Part shown: positions 38,101-43,921 of the stretch, piece after piece
Layout: the number at the start of each line of letters is the position of its first letter
Numbering within the stretch: the stretch's first letter is position 1
Assembly (NCBI RefSeq): GCF_004331485.1
Contig: NZ_SJKD01000002.1
Coordinates: 682,001-746,000 of the forward strand
DNA from: Kribbella capetownensis
GTDB lineage: Bacteria > Actinomycetota > Actinomycetes > Propionibacteriales > Kribbellaceae
DNA length: 64,000 nt
Direction: 5' to 3'
Position numbers and translations under genes: made by a program
The notes under the pieces: model-generated
Told to the model about the DNA's origin: nothing
Databases searched by the model: none
The model's input: the letters and a program-made list of their open reading frames with translations, nothing else

Positions 38101-38902
38101 CGAGCGGTTGTTCATGGCGTTCAGCCCGTTGACGGCGTTGCTCGCGACGATGCGGCGGCTGCCCGAGTTGCCCGCGCTGCGGGAGATCGTCGCGGGCGGC
38201 GAGGCGATGGTGCTGACGCACAAGGTGCGCGACTTCCTCGAGGCGCATCCGGAGTGCCGGCTGTTCAACGAGTACGGCCCGGTCGAGGCGTCGATCGTGA
38301 CCACGATCCACGAGGTCGACCCGGCCGTGGACCGGCCGTCGATCGGGCGTCCGGTCGAGGGCGTCGTCGTACGCCTGCTGGATCAGGTACTGCGGCCGGT
38401 GCCGGTCGGTGCGGTCGGTGAGATCCACCTCGGCGGACCGGCCGTTGCCCAGGGCTACATCGGGCGGCCGGACGAGACCGAGCACGCGTTCGTGCCGGAT
38501 CCGGGGCATCCGGGAGCGCGGTTGTACCGCAGCCGCGACCTGGGCCGCTGGCGGCCGGACGGGACGCTGGAGTACCTCGGTCGCGCCGACGACCAGGTCA
38601 AGATCCGCGGCCACCGCGTCGAACCCGGCGAAACCGAACACGTCCTGGCCGATCAGCCCGGCGTGGTCGACGCCGTTGTGGTCGCCTGCGCGGATCCGGC
38701 CGGCGACACCTGCCTCCTCGGGTACGTCGTTCTCGAGGACAGCGATCCGGCAGTCCTGGCCCGCCTGATGCTCGACCTGACCAAGGAACTCCCGATCTAC
38801 CTGGTGCCGGCCGACCTCATCCCGATCGAGGAACTCCCGCTCGACGACAACGGGCGTCTGGACCGAGCCCTCCTCCCCGAACCGGAGTGGCTCAAGCCGT
38901 AG
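29120..38902 (+). CDS. Giant hybrid NRPS/PKS-like protein with substituted catalytic residues
   Basis: 3260 residues in one frame. Order: AMP-forming acyl/aryl ligase (~20-600; MMSSGTSTGAPK, TGDQ, A10-type Lys570 in GGKILR); Ala/Glu/Pro/Gln-rich linker (~650-1275); ketosynthase (~1283-1675); acyltransferase (~1690-2110; Ser1862 in GHSVGEY, His1963 in RAFHS); carrier domain with Ser2245 in PDSM; second acidic linker (~2275-2500); C-terminal half of a condensation domain (~2507-2740, no HHxxxDG); adenylation domain (~2768-3260; YTSGSTGNPKG). The ketosynthase reads SAWSSS (Trp1432 for Cys) and IEANAIGS (Asn1560 for His), keeping only His1600. The final A10 reads NGRLDR (Arg3246 for Lys), with no carrier, thioesterase or reductase after it. 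GTG start behind GGGAGG; GTG 29123 is an alternative. No tailoring, PPTase or transport genes adjoin. Product unknown; it may be a non-canonical or scaffold protein. Confidence 0.85.
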   Translation: MVRSGVDRPAISTGPALMIPAGYPRDLPSALLRAARDFGGAGVVEIGPDGRETKLDFPTLLELAARILAGLRANGVRAGDPAVVHCTEPVGFFAAFWACTLGGIRPLLMAPSPEGDRSEEGRERLRKLTDLLGWTVLIGRPSDLPNDLGLPVLDPDALAGHEPTSEFHRPAADDVAVLMMSSGTSTGAPKIVQLTHRGLVEFAAGTPAMLPVRPGQTTLNWLPLTQSGAFLLYHLLPVFTGCTNVHVNTDWVLADPLRWLDLMDQHRVNHSWSPNFGYRLATRAIAGEPDRHWDLSALRSLVSGGEQITVPVVSEFLRLTNRFGVVPETFVAAWGMTETVTGITFARPGLTPNVHRVRIPPTGVIEWVDQRPATGKVAVARPGKTRAEAPGVLSLVSVGAPAPGTTVRIVAPNGAVLPEGRIGQLQVASARVTPGYLGNLEADRAAFPIGNWPARKWLATGDQAFITGGQVVITGRDSERIIMSGKLYYAHDIESVAATVVGAEQGLVAACGIADGESGTDRLVVFYALTPESIPGMDQAIRSLVLARLGLQAEVIGVPRRDFPTTPGGKILRPLLKQRWIDGTLETPPHPYVEPAGANSYSGPAGEGPHAGAADTLISAEEDPAERTTELPVVRLAWKRTLQQSIPTPPQRPTLGTPTPSQQATPSEPTAAAAQPAPPATEPTAAVEQPAPVATEPTADAAHSEPAPIPDTEQTTELQRIPDTDEPPPPVGAEGQRPPEPAAESESAEPVENASAAPATAAQPHPEPTAEAEVKQPAEQAPKQPAEAQPDPAAHLEPTDPAEAAADKPAAEAQAQPEATAEVEPAEPAEEASEQPAEEQPQSSADAEPTQLSEAAAEEPAAEAHPQPSAKADRTESVAGTAEESAAEVRTDLAAETEAIEPAAEAPEEPAAEAQPEPESSAQVEPTGPVEGTAEEPAAEVQPQPESSAEAESTESVEAAAESAGSEAPQESAAWTESAEHAAEAPEGPAAEAQARAELPAARFIAQYTITHAPALDVPAEAPAPEPVAKATDHEQPQPATEQQPEAEAAPTAAAGPVAGAAAEEQQPEAELKPAAETGPAAEVVDEQAPEVGLEAAAESEVGADEQLEVEPGAEAEPAAEAVAEEQQEAEPTQAAEAESTETVDESAADATSEEIAEAEQPESTEELSAEAEPIEEVAAEAAQDEPSEAESVEEVAGEPVEEHTVAASAVSVAEATVEGVSGAEPVVEGATEQVAEAGQESEAAPELVASAESEPEHPTDQAQAAPAPQAESAQRERERERVVGAVAVVGLAGRFPGAETLEQFWDNLVGGVESLRRFTSEEVSQAGGHVDDGLVAVSGVLDHVESFDAKFFGLSDREAELMDPAQRLFLEVCYQALEHGGYAGTTGRVGVFAGSGMNLYTQQHQSRDSLATRVAYRLGLTGPAIGVQSAWSSSLVAVHLACQALRSGDADLALAGAAAVQVPQATGYHPAPESILSPRGQVRAFDAAADGTVGGNGVAAVLLKRLDQAVADGDTVYAVIRGTAVSNEDASEGNQVDLIERALERSGFAADSLSYIEANAIGSAAADSAEVESLTTALRRHTDKVGFCTIGSVKPNIGHLDSAAGMAGLIKTILMLQHRMLVPTINYTEPNAELALEGSPFVIGTEARDWEAGTTLRAGVSALDAGGTNAQVILEESPRQIRRGDDGPVVLPLSAPDPDALADLVELFRTDLGHGTGHRLIDLAGTAALGRPPHRHRIAVAGASEAELVDALGSAQATEVPRGGPGPLGYAFTGQGAARRGMAAALATRFPVFRSVLDECDRVYAEETGGSLLELLLTPAGASEGVWPTETAQPALFAFEVALARLWQSFGVQPALVVGHSVGEYAALCVAGALSLADGVRLTAKRGELMQRGTVPGAMVAVRADADRVRELTQTPGVEIAAGNGPQSFVLTGSEVIVGQLAEQLDRLEVAYQRLDVDRAFHSSLVDPILKDFAAIVREITLKPLRTPMVSSWSGDLLESGTVLDGDYLVGQLRQPVLFGDAVEAVTAAGCRRFLELGPDAVLSPAGRRIAPNSTWIPAQRLGQDPVLATMNGLAELYEQGTEIAWSKVYSDGGRVPLPTYPFRRVHHPVDTSATGLAGDGAGRVARVQPSPFERAARAQAVVFEPSSAAVKRIPLDPPSEPEVAESNEPVEEQSPFALPAETHQIDADYLAQAGVLSGDEMSAERYRDSLDLILDLTCEALNLDPYDLTVDHTFAELGARPDSMAPVITEINSRFEVTLTSEDLFSAYTTPHKLATAVATQAPEAPEALEAPEAEQAAVAVPPETAAEAPEPVEGAAEEARAEKTENAAAKAPTEETELQPPAEKAEVEPAAEDAEVEAPAEELQEMAAAPVRDARTALADLGSGLAELAAKVDEAAAATSEAELPGNGMAVLMSQQLRVAGQLVDGVTKLMREQLALLEAATSEDPTTSEHLGDPDPSTPQEPNGAQDAAGKAEAIDDVQPDAPAADPEDETELTAEAQTEPRKGEDVERLRRDLGYWEMALAGAEPLVLVADGVRPAASGAVGSVKKEFEEELGDAVFVFSRGRKVSPLMTMLAAVGTVLGRFAAQDDVTIGTALIRPQGDTSTAARRALPIRIDLSGEPDLGEIAHRVRDVTAGAFDHAGTDLAVLERDPLFQVLVEFEDGDDELPEPLDLRLRLTHHGAGITCTADYRSGLFEQRTIDRLVAYLEAVLRRATAQPNLRLPDLMFPIESDLEALRELEGDTAPAGPIGRVRRDAVVAGELSGLHTLFEQQVARTPDAIALIQDQRELTYGELDRRANALAWRLVDLGVKPGQLVAVRVARGTELVVAVLAVLKSGAAYLPLDPGVPESRWAFMVADSSAVALVGDDAALADRLGLRLVPVATSDGDARARQAPPVRAAADDVAYCIYTSGSTGNPKGVVVPHRGPVNLIRHYLRTRSSLRTLQWTSFGFDVHVQEMFTALASGSALVLIGEDDRYDPDAVIAALRDHDVERLFMAFSPLTALLATMRRLPELPALREIVAGGEAMVLTHKVRDFLEAHPECRLFNEYGPVEASIVTTIHEVDPAVDRPSIGRPVEGVVVRLLDQVLRPVPVGAVGEIHLGGPAVAQGYIGRPDETEHAFVPDPGHPGARLYRSRDLGRWRPDGTLEYLGRADDQVKIRGHRVEPGETEHVLADQPGVVDAVVVACADPAGDTCLLGYVVLEDSDPAVLARLMLDLTKELPIYLVPADLIPIEELPLDDNGRLDRALLPEPEWLKP

Positions 38903-38911
38903 AGCACTGTC

Positions 38912-38978
38912 CTGCACCGTGGACGGGGGTTGTCGGGGGCAGCCCTCCCGCAGCCACCGGCCTCCGTCCGCGGTGCAG
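38912..38978. terminator. Long imperfect inverted repeat between convergent genes
   Basis: 14-nt arms (38912-38925 with 38965-38978, one mismatch) around a GC-rich interior, between the megaprotein gene (+) and the membrane protein gene (-). It could act as a two-way terminator. Confidence 0.4.
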
Positions 38979-38993
38979 AACCCGCGACGATCC

Positions 38994-39614
38994 TCATCCC
39001 TCCTGAGGATCGATCGCACTCCTCGCCCGGCGGCGGAACAGCGATGAGGCGCTGATCACGCAGACGAGCAGGGAGTAGACCGCCAGCGCGGACCCGACGC
39101 TTCCGGTCGTCGGTCCGACGCTGCCGGCACCGGATCCGTTCCCACCGGAACCCATTCCGTCTCCGCCGGACCCGACCGCCACCACGGCGGTGACCACGAT
39201 CAGAGCGATCAGTGGTCCGGTCCAGCCGAGCACACCCAGCCGGAGCGCGTGGCCGTCGTCGGCCGGCGCTCCCATGGGTGGAGCCGACCCTGCCACGGCT
39301 GCGGCGGTTCCCGGGCCGGCGAGGGCCCGTCCGCGCAGCGAGCCGTGCAGGGCAGCGACGCCGCACGCGGCGGCGACGTTCATCAGTAGCAAGCGTCCGG
39401 CGACGTCCTCGAGCGCCACCGCCCCCGGGCCAACGGTGCCGTAGACGACCGCGTACACGTCGACCGGCACAGTGACCGCGGCGGCCAGGACAGCGGCGAT
39501 CTGGAACAGTCGCGGCCGTCCGACAGATGCTCGCAGTACGTCGTACCTGGACGTGGTCCGGACCAGCAGCGCGGTGAAGAAGACAGCGAAGAGCAGGAGT
39601 ACCGCGACGTCCAT
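38994..39614 (-). CDS. Multi-pass membrane protein of unknown function
   Basis: 206 residues with about five hydrophobic segments (residues ~2-20, ~38-58, ~70-90, ~130-150 and ~180-198) and a flexible Gly/Ser-rich loop (GSGGDGMGSGGNGSGAGSVG) before the last helix. I do not recognise the family. The ATG at 39614 has only a weak upstream purine stretch. It is convergent with the megaprotein gene, so an operon link is excluded. Confidence 0.7.
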   Translation of the reverse strand: MDVAVLLLFAVFFTALLVRTTSRYDVLRASVGRPRLFQIAAVLAAAVTVPVDVYAVVYGTVGPGAVALEDVAGRLLLMNVAAACGVAALHGSLRGRALAGPGTAAAVAGSAPPMGAPADDGHALRLGVLGWTGPLIALIVVTAVVAVGSGGDGMGSGGNGSGAGSVGPTTGSVGSALAVYSLLVCVISASSLFRRRARSAIDPQEG

Positions 39615-39961
39615 CGGGGACCGAGTCTCTCTGGTCGAGCGTTGCCCTGGACAACGCTGGCGGACGTTGCTGACCTGACCTGACGCCGTGCTGTTCGCGA
39701 GGGCGGCGGAGAGTCTCCTCTCCGCCGCTCACGCGTTCGGCTGATCCTGGCCCCCCATCGACCAACCGTTGCCGACCGGTCCAGGCCCCCCTGACCAGTC
39801 TTGGATGACGTGCCCCCACCCCATCCATCCGTTGCATCGCGTGGGACGGCCCAGTCGTTACACAGATCCGGGCAATTGGGTTAAAACTGCGCAAAGGTGC
39901 GCATGCGACCCTGTTCCGCGCGTGCAGATGTGTGCGTAACGCCGGGAGAGGTGTACGGCGG
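39615..39961. other. Intergenic region with a hairpin
   Basis: About 350 bp between the membrane protein gene and the ROK kinase gene, both leftward. It holds a perfect 11-bp hairpin (39703-39713 with 39718-39728, TCTC loop) without a T tract and a pyrimidine-rich stretch around 39745-39830. No coding signal is seen. Confidence 0.5.
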
Positions 39962-40888
39962 TCAGCCGACGGCGGCCCAGGCCTGATGGGCGGCCCCGAG
40001 CAGGCCGGCGTTGTCGAGCTGGGCGGGCTCGACCGCCAGGTCGGTGATGAAAGGGAGTTGTGCGAGCCGCTTCACCCACGCCTGCACCGGGTCGAACAGA
40101 ACCGGCCCGGCCTTCGACACCCCGCCCCCGATGACCACCGTGGTCAGATCGACCGTCACCGCCGTCGCGACGATCCCCGCGGCCAGTGCCTGCGCGCCGT
40201 CGTCGAACGCGGCCAGCGCGAGCTCGTCCCCGGCGGCCGCGTCGGCGGCGAGTACGGCGGCATCCGCCTCCTCGCCGATCCGCCAGCCGCGACGCTTGGC
40301 CCGGGCAACCATCCGCGGCCCGCTCGCGTACGCCTCCACGCAGCCGTACGACCCGCACGCGCACGCCTCGCCGTCCAGGTCCACGACCACGTGACCGATG
40401 TGCGCGGCGTTCCCCGACTGACCGATGACAGGCTTGCCGTCGACAACCAATCCGCCGCCGACGCCGGTCGACACCACGATCCCCAGAAGCGTGTCGGCGT
40501 CGCGTCCGGCGCCCGTCCAGAACTCACCCAGCGCGAAGCAGTGCCCGTCGACCCCGAGCGTCACGGGTACGTCGCCGACCAGCCCCCGGACCCGCTCGAC
40601 CAGCGGGAAGTTCCGCCAGCCGGTGATGTTGACCGGTGACACCAGCCCGTGCTCCTGATCCAGTGGCCCGGCCGAACCGATCCCGACCGCGACCGGCGTC
40701 GCGTCACCGCGCACCCGCCCGATCAGCTCGCCGAGCGCCGCGAAGACCACGTCCGCGTCGCCGGGTGGAGTCAGGATCCGGTCCCCGGTGAGGATCTCAC
40801 CGTCGCTGGACACGAGTGCGGCGGCCATCTTCGTGCCGCCGATGTCGATGCCCAGGACGGTGTCCTGCTTCACTGGTTCGTCACTCAT
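39962..40888 (-). CDS. ROK family sugar kinase (glucokinase-like)
   Basis: 308 residues. The N-terminal phosphate loop is GIDIGGTKMAAALV. The ROK signature includes the zinc site CACGSYGCVEAYASG, a catalytic Asp in VDGHCFALGE, and STGVGGGLVVDG. Such enzymes phosphorylate glucose, N-acetylglucosamine or related sugars with ATP or polyphosphate. The ATG at 40888 gives the usual ROK kinase length; the frame extends to 41023 in the divergent spacer without support. It diverges from the GH3 gene across a ~260-bp spacer with a palindrome. Confidence 0.9.
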   Translation of the reverse strand: MSDEPVKQDTVLGIDIGGTKMAAALVSSDGEILTGDRILTPPGDADVVFAALGELIGRVRGDATPVAVGIGSAGPLDQEHGLVSPVNITGWRNFPLVERVRGLVGDVPVTLGVDGHCFALGEFWTGAGRDADTLLGIVVSTGVGGGLVVDGKPVIGQSGNAAHIGHVVVDLDGEACACGSYGCVEAYASGPRMVARAKRRGWRIGEEADAAVLAADAAAGDELALAAFDDGAQALAAGIVATAVTVDLTTVVIGGGVSKAGPVLFDPVQAWVKRLAQLPFITDLAVEPAQLDNAGLLGAAHQAWAAVG

Positions 40889-41059
40889 GGTCCCCCCGTC
40901 AGTGCCGATGCAGGTGGTCAGGTCGGGAGACAACGTTATCCGTAGTCGGCCCGGACAGACAGGGGTCAATGGCAGGAATCCCCCGCAAAGCCGCAGGAAG
41001 ACGCCAGTTAAATGCCTTGACATAGCCTGACAACGATCGCCCTAGGCCGTCCAGAAGGC

Positions 41060-41072
41060 GCTAATTATTAGC
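41060..41072. promoter_or_regulatory. Palindrome GCTAATTATTAGC upstream of the GH3 gene
   Basis: A perfect 6-1-6 inverted repeat, AT-rich within GC-rich DNA, between the divergent ROK kinase and GH3 genes. It shares the CTAA...TTAG half-sites with the palindrome at 43859-43870 in front of the alpha-glucosidase gene, so both may be operators of the local ROK repressor. A TTGACA at 41017-41022 lies just upstream. Confidence 0.5.
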
Positions 41073-41147
41073 TGTCCGTGACGGCATTGGCCGGACTCCG
41101 GCGGCCAGGGCTGGCGGCGCGCACCTCGGGGAGGAGAGGGTAGGGGG

Positions 41148-42629
41148 ATGAGTGATCAACTGGATCGTGATGCCGCCGGCGCGCTGATCGTCGGCTTCAG
41201 CGGGACCACCGCCCCCGACGAGTTGCGCCGTGCGGTCGCTGCCGGTCTCGGCGGCGTCATCCTGTTCACCCGCAACGTCGCCGACGCCGATCAGGTGGCC
41301 GCCCTGACCGCGTCGCTGCGGGCCGAGCGGCCCGACCTGATCATCGCGATCGATCACGAGGGCGGCGAGTTCAGCCACCTCGCGCCGGCCAACCCGTGGC
41401 CGCTGGCCTCACCGCGCGTCCTCGGCGATCTCGACGACGTCGACCTGACCCGCGCCTCCGCCCGGGACGCCGCGGCGACGCTGGCGAGCCTGGGCATCGA
41501 CCTGATGCTCGCGCCGTCGGTCGACGTCAACAGCAACCCGGCGAACCCGATCATCTCCACCCGCTCGTTCGGTACGACGGCCGACGTGGTCTCCCGGCAC
41601 GGCGTCGCGTTCGTCGAGGGCGTGCACGAGGCCGGCATCGCCGCCTGCCCAAAGCACTTCCCGGGCCACGGCGACGTCGCCGTCGACTCCCACGTCGGCC
41701 TGCCCAGCGTCGACCGCTCGATCGAGGAGGTCAACGCGGTCGAGCTTGCGCCGTTCCGGGCGACGATCGCGGCCGGCGCCGACGTGGTGATGAGCGCCCA
41801 CATCATCTTCTCCGCGTACGACGACCAGCCGGCCACCCTGTCGCGCCGCCTGCTGACCGGCCTGCTGCGCGAAGAACTCGGCTTCACCGGCGTGATCACC
41901 ACTGACGCACTGGAGATGCAGGCGATCACCAAGACCAGGTCGATCGAGGACGCCGCGGTCGCGTCGATCGGTGCCGGCGCCGACCTGGCCATGATCGCCG
42001 TCGGCTCCGCGGACCCACAGGCGCTGACCGCGCGGGTGGTCGATGCCATCGGCAACGGAACGTTGGACGCCGAACGAGTCGCCGACGCGGCTGCCCGGGG
42101 CCGTGCGCTCGCGGCGAGCTTGGCCCAGCGCACCCGGCAGCCGGGTCTCGACGGTGCCCCGATCCGCGAGGTCGCCGCCCGCGTGGTGGCCGGCCAGAAC
42201 ATCCCGGTGCTCGGCTCCGCGCCGTACGTCATCGATCTGACGCAGGGGCTGCACCCGGCCTGGAACCCCTATTTCAGTGGGCTTCCCGAGGTCTTCGGTC
42301 GCGTTGCACCAGGTTCGGACGGCGTCGTGCTCCGTGGCGAACATCGGCTCACTGACGGTGATTCACCAGCCGGCGACGCGATCAAGACAGCGGCCGCAGC
42401 CGCCGCGGGCCGTCCGCTCGTCATCGCGGTTCAAGACGCCGGACGTACGCCGTGGATGCGCGACGCGCTGACCCACCTGCTCGAGGGGCACAAGGACAAC
42501 GTGTTCGTGCTCTGCACGGGTATCCCCGAGGATCGCGCCCTCGTCCCCGAAGGCATCCGCTCCGCCACCACCTCGGGCCGCAACGTCATCGTCCTCGAGG
42601 TAGTCGCGAGGGCGCTCACGCAGGCTTGA
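41148..42629 (+). CDS. Glycoside hydrolase family 3, beta-N-acetylhexosaminidase-like
   Basis: 493 residues. The GH3 barrel carries KHFPGHGDVAVDSHVGLP, the Lys-His and Asp-His catalytic loop typical of NagZ-type N-acetylglucosaminidases, and the nucleophile Asp in GVITTDALEM. An Ala/Asp-rich C-terminal domain follows. There is no signal peptide, so it probably acts inside the cell on muropeptide or chitin-derived sugars. A GGGGAGGAGAGGG leader precedes the ATG. Its 3' end overlaps the convergent ROK repressor by 14 bp. Confidence 0.9.
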   Translation: MSDQLDRDAAGALIVGFSGTTAPDELRRAVAAGLGGVILFTRNVADADQVAALTASLRAERPDLIIAIDHEGGEFSHLAPANPWPLASPRVLGDLDDVDLTRASARDAAATLASLGIDLMLAPSVDVNSNPANPIISTRSFGTTADVVSRHGVAFVEGVHEAGIAACPKHFPGHGDVAVDSHVGLPSVDRSIEEVNAVELAPFRATIAAGADVVMSAHIIFSAYDDQPATLSRRLLTGLLREELGFTGVITTDALEMQAITKTRSIEDAAVASIGAGADLAMIAVGSADPQALTARVVDAIGNGTLDAERVADAAARGRALAASLAQRTRQPGLDGAPIREVAARVVAGQNIPVLGSAPYVIDLTQGLHPAWNPYFSGLPEVFGRVAPGSDGVVLRGEHRLTDGDSPAGDAIKTAAAAAAGRPLVIAVQDAGRTPWMRDALTHLLEGHKDNVFVLCTGIPEDRALVPEGIRSATTSGRNVIVLEVVARALTQA

Positions 42630-43809
42630 GATTCAGATCCAGGGCGTGTTGCTCGACGTAGTTGAGAGCGTGGCGGACCGCGCCGACGGAGACGATCGCG
42701 TCGCCGAGGGACGAGACGGCGACGCGCGGCGGCGTACTGGTGAAGGTGGCCAGGTGGCGTTCGATGTCGGGCAGCAACGCCTTGGCGGCCTGGGCGACCG
42801 CGCCACCGAGGACGACGAGCTCGGGGTTGAACAGGATCCCGAGCGTCGCCACCACCCGGGCGGTCCGCCCGGCCACGTGCTGAAGGATGCCCAGGGCAAC
42901 TTCATCGCCGGAGCCGGCGGCGGTGAAGACCTGTTCCGCGGTGATCGGGCCGTCGAGTGTCCGCAGGATGGTGTCGACGGCCGGATCGGCGACCGCGGCG
43001 GCGCCTTGGTCACGCGCGATCCGGGCGATGCCGTGGGTGTCACCGACGCCCTCGACGAGCTTGAGGTAGACCATCTCGCCCGCACCACCACGACTGCCGT
43101 GCAGCAGCCGGCCCGAATCCATCAGTCCGGAACCGAACCGCTCACCGGCGAGCAGTACGGCGAGGTCGTCGACGTCCCGCCCTTCGCCGCGCCACTGTTC
43201 TCCCAGGGCGGCGAGATTGGCGTCGTTCTCGAGCAGCACCGGCCAGCCGTGCAACTCGGTCAGCCGCTTCGCCAGGCCCGCGTCGAACCGCCGCCAGAAC
43301 TCGTCGTCGACCAGGATGTTCCCGTCCCGGTCGACCGGCGCCGCGACTCCGACTCCCGCAGCCAGCACCTGTGGATCGCAGACCCCCGCGCTCGCCAGGG
43401 CTTCGACGATCGTCTCGTGCACGATGTCGGTCCGCTCGCCCGGCGTCTTCACGTCGGACACCGAGCGGCCGGCCTTGGCGACCGTCTCGCCGCGCAGGTC
43501 CGCGAGCAGCACCGTGGTCTTGGCGTCGCCGATGTCGATCCCGAGCACATACCCGGCCCGGCTGTTGAACTCGAACCGCCGCGACGGCCGGCCCACCGCG
43601 GTGTCGTCGCGGCCGGGGTCGAGCTCGACCACCCAGCCCATCGAGATGAGGTCGTTGCAGACGGCGTGCACGGTCGCCCGGGTCAGGCCGGTGGCCTGGA
43701 TCAGACCGGTTCCTGTCATCACTCCCGCGTTCGAGAGCACGCCGAGGAGCTTGCCCGCGTTCACGCGGCGCAACAGCGGCGGTGTCGCCGTGGCTTGAGT
43801 CACTGTCAT
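42616..43809 (-). CDS. ROK family transcriptional repressor (NagC/XylR type)
   Basis: 397 residues. An N-terminal winged helix-turn-helix (GLIQATGLTRATVHAVCNDL) is followed by a ROK sugar-binding domain starting GYVLGIDIGDAKT. The zinc-binding CxCGxxGCxE motif of ROK kinases is missing, as in several actinomycete ROK repressors. It is divergent from the alpha-glucosidase gene across 112 bp with a TCTAAATTTAGA palindrome and probably represses that gene, and perhaps the GH3/ROK kinase pair, in the absence of inducing sugar. Confidence 0.9.
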   Translation of the reverse strand: MTVTQATATPPLLRRVNAGKLLGVLSNAGVMTGTGLIQATGLTRATVHAVCNDLISMGWVVELDPGRDDTAVGRPSRRFEFNSRAGYVLGIDIGDAKTTVLLADLRGETVAKAGRSVSDVKTPGERTDIVHETIVEALASAGVCDPQVLAAGVGVAAPVDRDGNILVDDEFWRRFDAGLAKRLTELHGWPVLLENDANLAALGEQWRGEGRDVDDLAVLLAGERFGSGLMDSGRLLHGSRGGAGEMVYLKLVEGVGDTHGIARIARDQGAAAVADPAVDTILRTLDGPITAEQVFTAAGSGDEVALGILQHVAGRTARVVATLGILFNPELVVLGGAVAQAAKALLPDIERHLATFTSTPPRVAVSSLGDAIVSVGAVRHALNYVEQHALDLNLKPA

Positions 43810-43858
43810 GCAAAGCCCCTTGACCAGCTCGAACGTCCCGGCGCAGAATACTGCAGGA

Positions 43859-43870
43859 TCTAAATTTAGA
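43859..43870. promoter_or_regulatory. Palindrome TCTAAATTTAGA in the ROK repressor/GH13 spacer
   Basis: A perfect 12-bp palindrome in the AT-rich divergent promoter (43850-43890), followed by CTCTATATTAA, a plausible -10 region for the alpha-glucosidase gene. It is the expected position for ROK repressor binding and autoregulation. Confidence 0.6.
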
Positions 43871-43921
43871 CTCTATATTAATCACGGACAACACTCTGCA
43901 GACGACTTCAGTGAGGCGCTG

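Noticed and set aside
29120..38902. Treating the ketosynthase as a KSQ loading domain
   Set aside because: KSQ domains carry Gln at the Cys position and keep both His; here it is Trp with an Asn replacing one His.
36608..39019. 803-codon minus-strand frame under the megaprotein
   Set aside because: Antisense shadow; Arg/His/Gly-rich with no recognisable domain, whereas the + strand frame encodes an adenylation domain with standard motifs.
39703..39728. Hairpin read as a strong terminator of the ROK kinase gene
   Set aside because: It lies about 230 bp beyond the kinase stop and has no T tract, so I report it only within the intergenic description.
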